64,000 bases of DNA from Agapanthus africanus (GCA_030015575.1 CM057337.1:294958044-295022043), one strand, 5' to 3'; positions 1 to 12,914 are shown, numbered from the stretch's first letter. Notes: a model not told the origin generated them from the sequence alone. A program made the numbers and translations.

Positions 1-2769
1 AACATATTCCTAGATCAAAAGTTGATTGCATCAGGCTCCTTACATAATGGCATATTCATTCTAAATCAGAATACAGTCCTCAATATACAAAACACACACA
101 AGAGGAAAAGTTCAGAAATGAACGAATCCTTCTTGTGGCATTGTAGACTTGGTTATATCAATGGGACACGACTGGCTAAGTTGCATAAGGATGGATATTC
201 GAATTCATTTGAATTATCATCTTATGATACTTGCCATTCATGTCTCAAAGGAAAAATGACCAAAGCTCCGTTTAGTAGACACGGAGAAAGAGTTACTGAA
301 CTCTTAGGACTGATACATAGTAATGTATGCGGTCCCATGTCTACGCATGCCAGGAACGGTTCTTCCTACTTCATTACATTCACTGACGATCTCTCTAGAT
401 TCGGACATGTGTTCCTGATGAAACACAAGTCTGAATCTTTTGAGAAATTCAGAGAATATAAGCACGAAGTAGAAAAACAAACGGGCAAAAGTATTAAGAT
501 CCTTCGATCTGATTGAGGAGGAGAATACTTAAGCAATGAGTTCCTAGATTATCTAAAAGAGAATGGGATTCTCTCTCAGCTTACATCTCCTTATACACCA
601 CAGCACAACGGTGTATCGGAGCGGAGGAATCACACCCTATTAGATATGGTGCGCTCTATGATGAGTACAGCTCAGTTACCTATTTCCATCTGGGGGTATG
701 CACTTGCGACAGCAGCATACCTATTGAATCAAGTTCCAACTAAATCTGTACCTACCACACCATATGAGATATGGAGTGGGAAGAGACCATGTCTTAAACG
801 AGTTATGATATGAGGTTGTCTGGCCTATGTCAAAAGGCAAAATCCAGACAAACTCGAGGCACGGTCAGTTCTATATAAGTTTGTGGGATATCCTAAACAT
901 TGAAATGGATATTTTTTCTACCACATTGAACAACAAAAGGTGTTTATTGCTCAACATGCCACCTTTTTAGAAAAGGAATTTCTTGCAAAAGAGATTAGTG
1001 GCTCTGAGGTAGAACCGGAAGAAGTTCCAGCAACACAAACTGCAACTGAAGATTTAGTGGAACCAGAGAATTCAGTAGTACCCGACGAACTCCAGCCTCT
1101 CCGCCGATCTAGCAGGGTTTCTCATCCACCTGAGAGATACTACGGTTTTCTCATTGATGGTGGAAGCGAGGATTGCATCATGGAAGATGATGACGCGACT
1201 AGTTTCGAGCAGGCTATCACAAGTGGTGACTCTGTGAAATGGCTGGATGCAATGCGATCTGAGATGGAATCCATGTACACCAACAAAGTATGGACTTTGG
1301 AAAATGCTCCTGAAGGGGTAAAACCCATTGGGAGCAAGTGGATCTTTAAAAAGAAATTTTGTGTAGATGGAAAAGTTGAGACATTCAAAGCTAGACTTGT
1401 AGCAAAAGGTTTTCGTCAATGACCAGGTGTGGATTATGACGAAACTTTTTCTCCAGTGGCTATGCTTAAGTCTATCCGGATCTTACTTATCATTGCTGCA
1501 TACCATGACTACGAAATCTGGCAAATGGATGTTAAGACCGCCTTTCTAAACGGTGATTTAGAAGAGTGCGTGTACATGACTCGGCCAGAGGGCTTCGTAG
1601 ATAGTGGGAGCAGCGGAAAGGTGTGCAAGCTGCTTAAATCCATTTATGGGTTGAAGCAAGCATCGCAGAGTTGGAACATCTGTTTTGATGTTGTAGTCAA
1701 AGAGTTTGACTTCATCAAAAATATAGATGAACCTTGTATATATAAAAAGGTTGCAGAGAGTAAGGTTGTCTTCCTCCTATTGTACGTGGATGACATACTC
1801 TTAATAGGAAATGATATTCCTATGCTGCAATCAGTCAAGCTCTTCTTATCACAGAGATTCTTAATGAAAGATCTAGGTGATGCCTCCTTCATATTGGTAA
1901 TCATGATCTATAGAGATAGATCTAAACGGATACTGGGATTGTCCCAATCCAGGTACATTGATACCATACTAAAGAGATTTAGTATGGAAGAATCCAAGCG
2001 TGGGAACCAACCCACGATCTCTGGACTCACTCTCTCCAAAGAGATGTCTCCCAAGACTGATTTGGAGAGAGCTCGCATGCAAGGGATACCCTATGCTTCG
2101 GCAGTAGGCTCTATCATGTTTGCGATGCTATGTACCAGACCCGATGTAGCATACTCACTAAGTGTAGTGAGTCGGTATCAAGCAGATCCTGGAGAGAGTC
2201 ACTGGACAGCTGTGAAGAACATTCTCAAGTACTTACGAAGGACTGAGGAGATGTTCTTGGTGTATGGTAATGGAGAACTCCAGGTGGAGTCCTTTACCGA
2301 TTCCAGCTTCCAGAGTGATAAGGACGACTCTAAGTCGCACTCGGGATTTGTCTTTACCCTCAATGGAGGGGCGGTATGTTGGAAGAGTTCCAAACAGGAT
2401 ATCATTGCAGACTCGACGATTGAGGCTGAATACATTGCTGCCAACGATGCTGCCAAAGAGGCTTTCTGGATAAAAAAGTTCATTAGTGAACTAGGTGTGG
2501 TTCAATCCATTGAGCATCCAATACCTCTGTATTGCGATAACAATGGAGCTGTGGCTTTGGCCAAGGAACCCAGGTCCCATCAAAAGTCCAAACATATTCT
2601 TAGGCGGTATCACCTGATCAGAGAGATAGTTGATCGCCGGGAGATCGAGGTCAGGAGAGTAGATACGAAGGACAACACTGCGGATCCATTCACGAAGGCT
2701 ATTCCCCAGATACAGTTTGAGAGATTATTCGGGATGCTAGGTATGAGATACTACAGCAGCTGGCCTTAG
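1..2769 (+). pseudogene. Element A: 5'-truncated copia pol (integrase to RNase H)
   Basis: Remnant of a Ty1/copia polyprotein entering the window just before the integrase zinc-binding region (WHCRLGY...CHSC, about residues 40-75 of the visible frame). Then follow the integrase core (HSNVCGP, TDDLSRF, RSD), RT with FSPVAMLKS, SIYGLKQAS and YVDDILLIGND, and RNase H (FTDSSFQSDKDDSKS, STIEAEYIAA, YCDNNGAVALAKEP). The first integrase catalytic Asp of HSDVCGP reads Asn. The whole stretch stays in one frame, broken only by four TGA codons at 514-516, 811-813, 901-903 and 1420-1422; no frameshift is needed. The frame ends with TAG at 2767-2769, directly before a PPT and LTR-1. Upstream gag and protease lie outside the window. 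The family assignment is secure; it cannot make a full protein. Confidence 0.93.
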
Positions 2770-2772
2770 TGC

Positions 2773-2783
2773 AAGTGGGAGAT
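2773..2783 (+). other. Polypurine tract of element A
   Basis: AAGTGGGAGAT sits immediately before the TGTTAG start of LTR-1. The same tract precedes the 3' LTRs of H, N and F and, reversed, those of D and C. In copia elements it primes plus-strand DNA synthesis. Confidence 0.9.
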
Positions 2784-4979
2784 TGTTAGTTATGTATATG
2801 CCCTAGAGGCCATTGTTGTACATATGATTTATATTATAATGGATGCTTGGATATATATAGAGAGGACTTTCTTGCTCGTCATAATAGTATACTATTTGGT
2901 TTCACTTTATCTTAACATGTTGACTAGTATTGGTTTACTGTTTTTCTCTCACATGTTGATAAAGCCCTTAGGATCTGTACTTGACTACTGGGACTATGAT
3001 GAGATCATACTAGTGGGGCCATGGTAGTCGATGAGTCCATCCTATAACAGTTCCTAGTCGAGGGTATATCGAGACAGGGCATCGTTACACCAGAGTAGAC
3101 TAGCGTATACGCATTGACCCATATGATGGGCGATGGATGATCCCATATTCATCGGTGTTTGACATAAGAGATGGTGTACGGGTGCTCAGTGGAGACTGGG
3201 TACACTGGACGGACTCGCAGAGAACTCCCAGATGGTGATATACCACACGTCAGATGGAAGTTCTCCGGTGACACTGGTACAGGGTAGTCTGTAGACCCGA
3301 GATCGTCATAGAGTCTTGTGTGATTCCCACTGTGCTTTGATTTCCACCTTACCACGTCTAAGAGGGCGTGCAAAACGGTGGCTTTTGGTTACAGTCCCGA
3401 AACACACGGAGGCAATGAGCGATAGGAGGGAATTCGTCTCTCCCGGTATAGGGAGTTGATGTTGTGCTGTGTTCGATTGGCTATAACTGGAAGTCCCTGG
3501 CCAGGGCTGATATAGAGATTTACTGGTAAGTGTTACCAGTAGTTTCTCGACCCGTTATGAGCCACACATCGACACGACTTATCGGTTACTGGGGTCTGAC
3601 GTATACCACGCTTAGACTTGATATGCGACATATCAGACGAACAGACCGGACTGTACGGGAGTGTTACTGATTGGATTCACAGGAGAACGCACAGGCTAGC
3701 TTGTTGATCTTCTGATCGCTCAATACCTGGGTGGCTGTTACGTTTAGCTGACTGCTTGCAGCTTGTGGGTGTTTGATATGATCATCGCCTGCTACCGGCG
3801 TATTGACGATTCTTTAGAGTCCTACACAGAGGTTTCTTGGCTCAGGCAATACGGAGTAGTGGCACATATGTGATATGTGGAGGACCGAGGATAATGCGAT
3901 ATGAGATACCGTTTTATATTCTCGCGATATTTAGATATGAACCGGGTCATCGGATTAAGTGTTGATTCGATGAATCGGTACATGATATATTAGTCGGTTA
4001 TATTCGATATAGCCGGATTGTCGGATCAAGTGTTGATTCTATGATTTAATGTAAAATAATATATATGATATATTGTATTACATTATCTAATATTGGCTCA
4101 CTTTATTCTTTAATTTTCTCACCGGATATTACATTGATATATATGCGATATATGTTAATTGTATTATTTTCTTTTGTTGCAAATATATAATATATATGTG
4201 ATATATATTATTGTGACATGATATGATTAATAATGAAACATGTTTAGTGATGATTAAATGAGGTTAGGGTTTGATTAGGGTTAGTTGCTTCATGCACCTT
4301 CTAGAAGCTATTCTTTTGTCATGAAGAAGATATTATGATAGATATTTTCTTATCACTCATATCTTAACCCAACCAAACCCTAGCCTTGGTTAACTCTCTA
4401 AAAGGGTTATCCTAGTCATCATTAACCATTGTTGCATTATTATTGATATACTCTTTTCATTATTCATGACAAAAGGAATTATCTCATTATTCATCTTCTT
4501 CTTCTCTCTTTAGCTTGAGAAAGCTTACTAGAAATTCCTTTTGTGATGATTTCATGTGAGATTATGATATAAAAAGAAAGCATAAATACTACTCCATCAT
4601 CCTCATCTAATCTAGCCCATTAGATTAGGGTGTTCACCTCATTAGAGTGAAAGAGCTTGGGTTATAGCAACTTCGACGTAAATCAACGGAGAAACGGAAC
4701 ACTACAAGCTAGCATGGATCGTTCGAGTCGTGGAGCCTCTCTTGAGTCCGGGAGATCGTGGATCGCAGCGAAGGGAATTCTACTCGGAGCTTATGAAGCG
4801 AAGGAGTGGACTACAAAGGTTGTAATCCCTCACTTTTAGTTGTAAAGATGTTTACTTGCATGCTTAACCCTAATAATCTAGCAAAGATCCTGGCTTTGGG
4901 TTGTTCGGCACGTCAAAATTTTTATCCGGGCATGTTTGATGCCTTATGAACCTTCACAAGAGTGCCTAGGAACCCTACA
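2784..4979 (+). repeat. LTR-1: 3' LTR of A, also abutting the leader of B
   Basis: Begins TGTTAG after the PPT and ends CCCTACA, about 2196 bp. The right edge is placed by comparison with the LTR end at 14869, which is followed by a PBS. No PBS follows here; position 4980 joins directly to leader sequence homologous to about 15285 onward. The LTR contains a two-stem element (3344-3381) conserved in other LTRs. It also has an AT-rich stretch (about 3860-4215) with repeated near-palindromes of the ATAT-NN-GATAT type, and a direct repeat of TCGGATYAAGTGTTGATTC at about 3950 and 4022. It serves as 3' LTR of A and apparently as 5' LTR of B, as expected after LTR recombination. Confidence 0.85.
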
Positions 4980-6272
4980 GTCTTGAAGAATTTAAAAGGT
5001 TCGATCGAATGTCAAAAATCCATTTTTCCAAGTTTAAATTATTGGGAAAAACATGCAAGTAAGTCTACGAACCCTCTAGAAGAATGAAACCCTAACTTTA
5101 CTTTATGGATCGCGGAACCGCGATCGAACCTTAGGGTTTGCCGTCATTCCATGACGACATGAGTGAGGCTTGGGTTTGCCCTTCTACGGCTGGTGCATAG
5201 GTACTGTGGCATATTCTGGGTATTATTAAAACTGTGCTCAAGTGTTGAGCTGTCGGGAAATTGTGGGACTTTGATGAGTCGATCGAAAAGTTTAACGTTC
5301 GTCCGAGTATCATGTGATGGGATACACTATTTAGTATCCACAAGTAGTTATGAGATAACAAATTTGAATATTATAAATCTAGCAATTTAGTCTCATTTGA
5401 TCGGTTGCCATGAGATTTTGATGTGATCAAAAGTCCGTCGCAATCACGTAGTGTACGCGGATACTCGCTGGTAAACTTAATAGATAGCCATGCCCCATAG
5501 CCCCGACCATGTGACTGTAGGAGAACCCCATCGCCAAAAGTATCTGTTCGGGTGCTCGGGGTAGCGGTGTTCCGCCTTAGTGCACTTCGTCGATGGTATC
5601 GGGGGGTGCGGCTGTCTACTAAAGTTTCCGACGAGCATTCGATCAGGATGTCGGTAATCTTGTTGAATTGCCCTACTAGATACTGAAATGTGTTTTCGAG
5701 ATCGAAACTAAAATACGGGGTTTATAATTGTTAGGCATGCGATGTCTAAGGAATTCATTTGGTTAGGCATGCGATAACTATGGTGGTTGCGGATTCTAAC
5801 ATTTGTAGTTTTTCACTTTCTTTTCTATAACCGTAAGTGTAATATGTGGTGTATCGCCGGTTTCGATGCTATATGTCAACGAAAATTGGGATACGGATAC
5901 TTTCTTACGTTGATGACATGTGATGTTATGTGTTGCTGTAATATGTTATATTTGATCGTCGTGATTGAATAGCCGGGGGTTTAATGTGAGATGAGAGTTT
6001 TTATTTTCTTTCATTTAAAATTCATTGTATGTAATATTCTTTTATTGGGGCACTTCCGGGTTGAGGATGATGTCACCATTGTATATTATTTACTTTTCTG
6101 CATTAGGATAGAACCAAGGCGGGGAGCACAAGTAACCAGGTTCTAGGGTCCAGTAGGAGACCATCTCGAGGAGTCGAGACCGGATCTCCTAACTCTAGAA
6201 TTAGTAGGGTTGCTTGACGCTCTTGTAGGAGTCTAGGGGTGTGGGATTGGCTATTCGTCACGACCGTGGAAT

Positions 6273-6305
6273 CCGTGTTTTATACAGGCTTAAAATAAAA
6301 CACGG
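6273..6305 (+). other. GGCT-loop hairpin, B copy
   Basis: CCGTGTTTTAT (6273-6283) pairs perfectly with ATAAAACACGG (6295-6305) around a loop containing CAGGCT. Homologous positions in J, G, C, N and F have different helices with the same loop core. It is followed by the conserved CCTAGTATATCC. Role unknown. Confidence 0.7.
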
Positions 6306-6650
6306 AAATCCTAGTATATCCAATATTTCATATGTTGTTTTCTGCTGCGATATCTGTGATGTGATCATTTGATATATTGATGAGATGAATACATGATATA
6401 ATATATGTGATATATTATATAGACATTGCTTATATTTTACACCCGCGCTAGCCCTGCCCCGCTCTGCCGTTAGTTACCTAACCCAACGGTGCACAAGGGG
6501 ACATCGAGACGAATGCGGATGACATAAGCGTACGTTGTATTATCTGTGATGTTTAGGTAACATAAAATGATGGGAATTCATCAATGAGATTAATAAAGGA
6601 AAATAAAGATAATGATGTTGTGGAATCGAATTTTCAAAAACAGGTAGCTC

Positions 6651-6902
6651 TAGTTGCTGCTTTGAATAGCGGTATTCCTTGTAGAATATCCAGCACCTTA
6701 TTCCATAAGGAAAGAGCCGAAATCCTTTCACCGGGAGTGACCTCTTTAGAGAAACTAGCAGATTCTACAAACTCAGTTTGTCTTTTTATTGATTTTATAG
6801 TTTTTGCTTTGCATAGTGGTATTTGTGAATTATTCTGCACCTTATTCGTTAAGGAAAGAGCCGGGATCCCTTCACCGGAAGTGACCTCTTTAGCAAAACT
6901 AG
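6651..6902 (+). repeat. Tandem pair of structured leader modules, B copy
   Basis: Two direct copies (6651-6757 and 6798-6902), each with a short hairpin followed by AGAGCCGRRATCC and a conserved CACCGG-AGTGACC. Copy 1 has CCTTAT:ATAAGG (6696-6701/6705-6710); copy 2 has CCTTA:TAAGG. The pair is also present in G and C but absent from J, N and F, so it marks the gag-less class. Confidence 0.7.
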
Positions 6903-7033
6903 TAAAGGCCTAAAAAACACTCCATTTAAATCATTTGATTCTACAACGATATCAAGTTCATTACGCAATAGGTTTTCTTAAAAACCTGTCGTAGCCCTCC
7001 GTCATTTCAGATAAGTACTTCATAGTATTTGTG

Positions 7034-7250
7034 CTACGTTTGTTGGCTTTTGTCAAGGCGTAGTGTGCGGTAGCTATGTCTGCTTATCTTCATAAGCATA
7101 TAATGCGATTGAGTTTGGGTAGTCGTGCGACTTTGTTGGCTTTCGTCAAGGGTCGTGCGGGTGGGTTTATTTCAATCAGGGAATGTACGGGTTGAACTTC
7201 ACTAGTAGCCAATGGTTTGTTGGCATTCATCAAGGTCATAGGATTTTAGG
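7034..7250 (+). other. Hairpin array, B copy
   Basis: Hairpin 1 is CTACG:CGTAG (7034-7038/7059-7063). Hairpin 2 is CGTGCGAC:GTCGTGCG (7124-7131/7152-7159). Both carry apical TTGGC-N4-GTCAA with loops TTTT and TTTC. The third copy (TTGGCATTCATCAA, about 7219) has a poor helix. Confidence 0.65.
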
Positions 7251-7683
7251 GGCAAAATATTATCGGGAATTTCAAGTGTTGAAATTTGCAAAGAGATTGC
7301 ATACCTCCTATGAGATAGTTGGATCCTGATACCCACTGCGAGTAAGTGTTACTCATGGGAGAGTTTTACACATTACAAATAGCCAATCAAGTAGGTGTCT
7401 AGAAAGGTGTCAACAGGGTTACGCCCATGGGAAAACGAGGTTTATTTTAATTAGGTCCGTTCGAAAGCACGGGGAACCTCCCTCAAAGTACCGGCACTGG
7501 CTTGGCTGAAAGATTGGCGAACTTATAGGGTGTAATTAATCCAGGCTAGTTTTCCTTTAAGGGTTTGAAGGAAGATTTGACTAAAACAATAGGAGCCATC
7601 CAGATTAGATAAAATAATAACCAATCTAATCTTGCAAGAGCATACGCTGAGTGTTTTCTTTTCTCTCTCTCCAGGTAGCGACC

Positions 7684-7920
7684 ATGTCACGCCTTAATCA
7701 AGATAATAATACGGATGTATTGACCCAACCCGCTTGTTATACTGAGCTAGGGAATGTTGGTCCCGCTCCAACTTATAATTGTTATAAGACCGAGCAGGAA
7801 ATAGGGGATTACCAGGATTCTCGTGCCGCCCAAACGAAGAAAGTGCATGATGATGCATCTTCTTCGGGTGTGTTTATTACAGAGAACTGTTTCTCAGTAT
7901 CTTTTACGTCCTGGGTATGA
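7684..7920 (+). CDS. Element B: short gag-less leading reading frame
   Basis: 78 codons starting at the ATG that follows the pyrimidine-rich AG site, the position occupied by the gag start in N and F. Roughly the first 58 residues (MSRLNQDNN... to HDDA) show no Gag similarity and no zinc knuckle. The sequence then runs into the region just before the protease (SSSGVFITENCFSVSFTSW) and stops at TGA 7918-7920, one codon before the protease DTGSGS. G has a homologous frame at 18019. Between the two I count about equal numbers of synonymous and amino-acid-changing differences, which hints at weak constraint. It replaces a gag of about 280 residues. Function unknown; it may be only a fossil. Confidence 0.5.
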   Translation: MSRLNQDNNTDVLTQPACYTELGNVGPAPTYNCYKTEQEIGDYQDSRAAQTKKVHDDASSSGVFITENCFSVSFTSWV

Positions 7921-10093
7921 GATACCGGATCAGGATCCCACATATGTAATATGTTACATGGGCTACAAATATGTAGAGAACTGAGAGTGAGTGATAAGTT
8001 TCAAGAGTTGGAAACGGTGCAAATGTTGCTGCCAAGTCTGTTGGCAGTTATCATCATGTATTACCAAATACATTGATTCTGAACGTATGTTATTAGATAC
8101 CGAACAAGATATACAACATCATATCAGTCTCTTTATTTACTAAAGAAGGATATAATTTGGTATTATTGGATAATGTTTTGAACATTTCCTATATCAAGTG
8201 TTGATCGGTTCAGACACGTTATCTAAAAGCATATACGTTCTAAATCAAACTACAGTTCTTAACGTACAGAACACACACAAGGGAATGAATTCAGAAATGA
8301 ATGAATCCTTCTTGTGGCATTGTAGACTAGGTCATATCAATGCGACCCGACTAGCGAAGATACATTTAGATGCATATTTAAATCAGTTTGAATTTACATC
8401 TTATGAAAGTTGCCAATCATGTCATAAAGATAACATAACCATAGCTCTGTTTATTAGAAACAGAGAAAGAGTTGGGGAACTCTTGGGATTAATACATGAT
8501 GATGTATGTAGGTCCCCTGGCTACACATGCCAGGACTGGTTCTTTGTACTTCATTACATTCACTGATCATCTCTCAAGATTCGTACATATGTTCTTGTTG
8601 AAACACAAGTCTGAACCTTTTGAGATATTCAAAGAATATAAGTTAGAAGTACAGAACCAAAACGGGTATAAGTATTATGTCCTTTGATGTGATCAGGCAG
8701 GAGAATACTTGAGCACGGAATTCCTGGATTATTCTAAAGGAGAATGATATTCTCTCTCAGCATTACTCCTCCATATACACCACAGCACGTTGGTATATCG
8801 GGGCGGAGCAATCGCACCCTATGTGATATGGTGTGCTCTATGATGAGTACTACTGAGTTTCCTATTTCCTTTTTGGGGTTATGCACTTATGAAGCTACAT
8901 ACCTATTGAATAGGGTTCCAACAAAATCAGGTGCCTACCACTCCATATGCGATATGGTATGGGAAGAGCCCATATCTTAAGTAAGTTAAGATTTGGGGTT
9001 GTCCGGCCTATGTCTAAAAGCAAAATACGGACAAGCTCATGGCAAGGTCAGTTCTGTGGAAGTTTATTGGATATCCGAAGCAATCGGAAGGGTATATCTT
9101 CTACCACACTGAGGAGTAAAAGGTGTTTTATTTCTCAGCATGCTACCTTTTAGAAATGGAATTTCTTGTGAAGAAATTAGTGGTCATGAGATAGAACTGG
9201 AAGGAGTTCTAGCTATACAAACTGCAGCTGATGATTTGGTAGATCCGCAGGATTCAATAGTTCCCGACGAACCTCAGTCTCTGCGCCGATCTGGTAGGGT
9301 TCCTCACCCACCTGAGAGATACTTTAGTTTTACCTATGACAGTGGGAGCGAGGATTGCATCATGAGATGATGACCCAACCAGTTTCGAGCAGGCCATCTG
9401 GAGTGGGTACTCTGTAAGAATTGCTGGATGCTAAGCGATCTGAGATAGAATCCATATACACCAACAAAGTATGGACTTTCGTTGATATATCTCAAGGGTT
9501 AAATCCCCATCAGGAGCAAGTATATCTTGAGAAGATTACTTGGTGTACAAGGAAAAGTTGAGACTTTCAAAGCTAAGGCTTGTTGTAAAAGGTTCTCGTC
9601 ATCGATCAGGAGTGGATAATGATGAAACCTTTTCTAGTGCCTATGCTTAAGTCCATCCGAATCCTACTTGCCATTGCTACATACCATGACTACGATATCA
9701 GGTGGTTGAGTGTCATGACTGCTTTTCCAAATAGTGATTTAGAAGAGAGCGTCTATAAGTACACAGCAGAATGCTTCGTAGACAGTGGGAGCAGCGGAAA
9801 CGTGTGCAAATTGTTTTATGAGTTAAAGCAGGTATCACGGAGTTGGAACATCTTTTTAATGTGGTAGTCAAAGAGTTTGACTTCATCAAAATGGTAGATG
9901 AACCTTGTATATACAAAAAGGTGGTAGGGAGTATGGTGATGATCCTCGTATTGTACGTGGATGACATACTCTTCATAGGAAATGAGTTTCCTATGCTACA
10001 CTCGGTCAATCTCCTCTTATCACAAAGATTCTCCATATAGGATCAAGGTGATACCTCCTAAATCCTTGGTTTTGGATCTTTGAGATAGATCTA
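7921..10093 (+). pseudogene. Element B: degenerate protease-integrase-RT remnant
   Basis: Copia pol remnant in many frames. Visible are the protease DTGSGSHICN (from 7921), the integrase zinc-binding motif (WHCRLGH...CQSC, about 8318-8425), catalytic core pieces (TPPYTPQH, about 8760), the basic tail near RRSGRVPHPPERY (about 9280), and RT with LYVDDILFIGNEFPML (about 9950-9995). Multiple frameshifts and stops are present. Several are shared with G, for example a lesion at about 8685 where the RSDRGGEY motif is shifted. Homology stops soon after the RT palm (GATAGATCT, about 10085); the rest of RT, RNase H and the PPT are missing before LTR-2 at 10111. It is non-coding. Confidence 0.85.
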
Positions 10094-10110
10094 ATTAAAT
10101 GTTAGCATTC

Positions 10111-12023
10111 TGTTAGTGTATATGCCCTAGGGGCCATTATTGTATCATACTAGTTTGTATATACTTAATGGAAGCTTGGGATATTCACAGTTGTATTAAC
10201 AGTCTTGCTCAACATAGTAGTATGCTACTTGGTTTATATCTATCTTAATATGTGTATATGTTTCTTTTAGCATATCGTGAATACATATTGATAGAGCTCA
10301 TAGGATCTTGCTTGACTACCAGCGTTGTGATGGCAGTCACACTAGTGGGGGCTGGGTAGTCTACAAGCACATCCTTTTTCAAATCACTAGTCATAGGATT
10401 ATCGAGGCAGGGCATCGATACTCCGAAGTAGACTAGTGTGTACGCTTCTCGTCCTAGCAGGGGAAATGGTCTATCCCACAGCCATTAGTACATTGTATTG
10501 GAGATAGTATGCAGGTGCTCGTTGGGTTACGAGTACACCGGATAGGACTCGCAGGGAACTGTTGGTTGGTATTATAGCCGTCGTCATTTAACAGTTCCCA
10601 TGTGAAATGAGTACAGCATAGTCCATAGACTTGACACTGCTGCTTCGCCTCGAGTGTGTTCCCACTGTTCTTAGATTGCTACCCTACCACGGCTCGACTG
10701 AGTCGTGCAAACAGGCAGCAGTTGGGTGCAGTCCCGAAGCACTTGGAGGCAGTGGCGATTAGATAGGATTCGTCTCTCCTGGTGTTGGGGGTTGATATCG
10801 CGCTGTGTTTGGAGAGCTATTACGCAAGGTCCCTGGCCAGGGAAAGCGAGATTTACTGGTAGGTTTTCCAGTAGCTTCTCAAGGTCTAATAGGATTCACT
10901 CCGACACGACTTATACCGCTTTTAGGGGACTGACGCTTGCCGGCCCCTAGGCCCGATATGCGATAGTCTTCGATGAATAGACCGGACACTACGGGGATTG
11001 TAACATCGGCTCAGTAGGAGTTCGGATGGGTTTCCTCATCGTCCTACTTATCGACATATACCTGGGGACCGTTACGTACAGCTAGTACTGCTTGCGGCCT
11101 GTGGTTAAACACACTGCAAGCGTAGTGTCGAGTATTTAGAGTCCCGCACAGAGAGTTTTCCTACTTCGGGCGAAACGATATAGAGGTCGTATGGTTTTAC
11201 GACAGGGTTGGGACATATACGTGTACTTGTGCACGTATGATGTTCGGACAGATTATACTAGCGGGCTTTAGTTTAAGCCAGATTCTACTAATGGATTATT
11301 AGATTTATGCAGTCTCAATATATCCGTGTTTTTCTTAAATACGGATGGGAGGGGCATTCTCGTAATTATTCGAGAAGATTCTAGAAGAAAGGTGACTCAT
11401 TTAGTTTTAATTAATTTGTGAATTAAACTAAATGAGGTGGAGAGGTGAACTGTAATTTTCATTAATTACACCATGAGTCATGAGGTGATTCACCTCAAGG
11501 TAATTAATAAAGCATGGTTGTTGATTATATTTATCATTGTTTAGATATTTTTCATGCTTCATAATTATCTAAGAGACTCAAGATTTAATTCATTATCACA
11601 TACACATTATCTCTCCTCAAGCTGTCATCTCCTTCATCCTAACCCTAATCCTCTCATGTGTTGAGAACCCTAGGGTTAGCAAGACTAATAGATCCTTAAT
11701 CTATCTCTATATCCTCTAGATCACTTGGATTAGCAATCGTAGCCACATAGTTACCTCAAGTTGGAGGTTAAAGCATGAAGAAGGAACCCTCGGGTGGATC
11801 TTCTATTACATTGAGGAGGCCGAAGAGGAGGTGAACAACAAGAACAAGAAGGACTAGTATCTTGAGGTATAATCATCTATCATAGTAGTTTAGCACTTAT
11901 AGATAGTTTGTTACTTAGGGTTTAGCAAAGATCCGTTTGATAGTCGATGTTACTTTGAACAAAATGATTGTTTTTCCTATTCTGCTTCCCCGCTTGTTTT
12001 GGGGTGTGTAACGTTGTCATACC
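10111..12023 (+). repeat. LTR-2: shared by elements B and J
   Basis: Begins TGTTAGTGTATATGCCC and is followed by a PBS at 12025, so it acts as 5' LTR for J while closing B on the left. Length is about 1913 bp. The terminal CA reads CC. The centre holds the conserved two-stem element: outer TGCTACC:GGCAGCA (10677-10683/10714-10720) and inner CACGGCTC:GAGTCGTG (10688-10695/10700-10707). No TSD can be assigned because both sides are retrotransposon internal sequence. Confidence 0.82.
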
Positions 12024-12024
12024 G

Positions 12025-12037
12025 TGGTATCAGAGAC
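12025..12037 (+). other. Primer-binding site of element J
   Basis: TGGTATCAGAGAC one base after LTR-2 matches the 3' end complement of initiator-Met tRNA for 11 bases. It shows that LTR-2 once served as a 5' LTR. Confidence 0.85.
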
Positions 12038-12875
12038 TAGCTAAACCATAACTAATATGTTAGCGAAGTCTTTAGAAATTCGATCGCAATTTTATCCCGA
12101 AAAAACGACATTTTCACCATGTTTCTGCCGATTTTAAATTAGGGTTTAAAAATTTTTTAAGGACCTTCAAAAATACAAGCAGGGTTTTTTAAGAATTGTG
12201 AAGAAATTTGGGATCGTGACTCGGCCATAACGCCGCGAAACCGCGGCCGATCCAAGCTATCCGCCGCGTATCCGCGGCCGAGTTGACACATAGTCAACCC
12301 AAATTTGCTCAGTTATTCTTATGTGTTGATGTTGTGTTTTTTGGGATGTTTTGTTTCTGCTTAGTTTTTTGTGCACAGAGAATTATTTGGAGTACAATCA
12401 TATGTGGTGCTTGATCGAAATTCTAAGAACTTTGGCTAACTGGATTATATCTGTGTTGCGTTTAATTTGTTCGTAAACCTCCCCTAATTGCTAGTATGTC
12501 GGTTAGCAGGGGGTTGCACATTTCTGTAATGATTACTTTATGTTTGTGGATATGAACTTGTTGGATTGTCGTGAATGGATAGCCGGGGATGTGAGACGAG
12601 TATTTCTTTAATTCAAATGTAAATTGTAATTTGTTGTAATATTCTTTTGTTGGGCACATCCAGGTTGAGGTTGTAGCCACCGTTGTATTATTTCATTTAT
12701 TGTTTTTTGCTCCTAGGATAGACCCAAGGTGGGGTGCACAAACTACCGGGTACTTTGAAGTGCTTAGTGGCCTATTCACGTCGTTGAGGGAGACCGCTTC
12801 ACGTCGGGTACTTGGCGGGTAGTTTGCCGTACCCGTTGGGATCTAGGTTGGGTTGGCTATTCATCACGACTGTGT

Positions 12876-12914
12876 AATCCGTCTTTCATTGCAGGCTCAA
12901 AGGAAATGTGGATT
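12876..12914 (+). other. GGCTC-loop hairpin, J copy
   Basis: AATCCGTCTTTC (12876-12887) pairs with GAAATGTGGATT (12903-12914) with two wobbles and one mismatch. The loop contains GCAGGCTC. The helix sequence is unlike that of B or N, while the loop and the following CCTAGTATATCC are conserved. Confidence 0.65.

Larger units (their letters stand above)
4980..7683 (+). other. Element B: untranslated leader (PBS end deleted)
   Basis: About 2.7 kb between LTR-1 and the B start codon with no supported gene. The first roughly 430 bp, including the PBS, are missing relative to element G. Ordered RNA modules are recognisable: hairpin with a GGCT loop (6273-6305); nested helices CCGTT:AACGG (6467-6471/6485-6489) inside CCCC:GGGG (6457-6460/6497-6500); a hairpin after GATGGGA (about 6569-6593, two mismatches); a tandem pair of about 105-nt modules (6651-6902); the hairpin array (from 7034); and a GGTGTC:GGCACT closing helix (7406-7411/7492-7497) around a GAAA hairpin. 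A block at about 5400-5660 is shared only with G. The leader ends in a pyrimidine tract, CCAG, and then the ATG. Confidence 0.75.

Noticed and set aside
2824-3027. Hydrophobic 67-aa frame at the start of LTR-1
   Set aside because: It is AT-rich LTR sequence and is not conserved as a frame in antisense LTR I or LTR-2.
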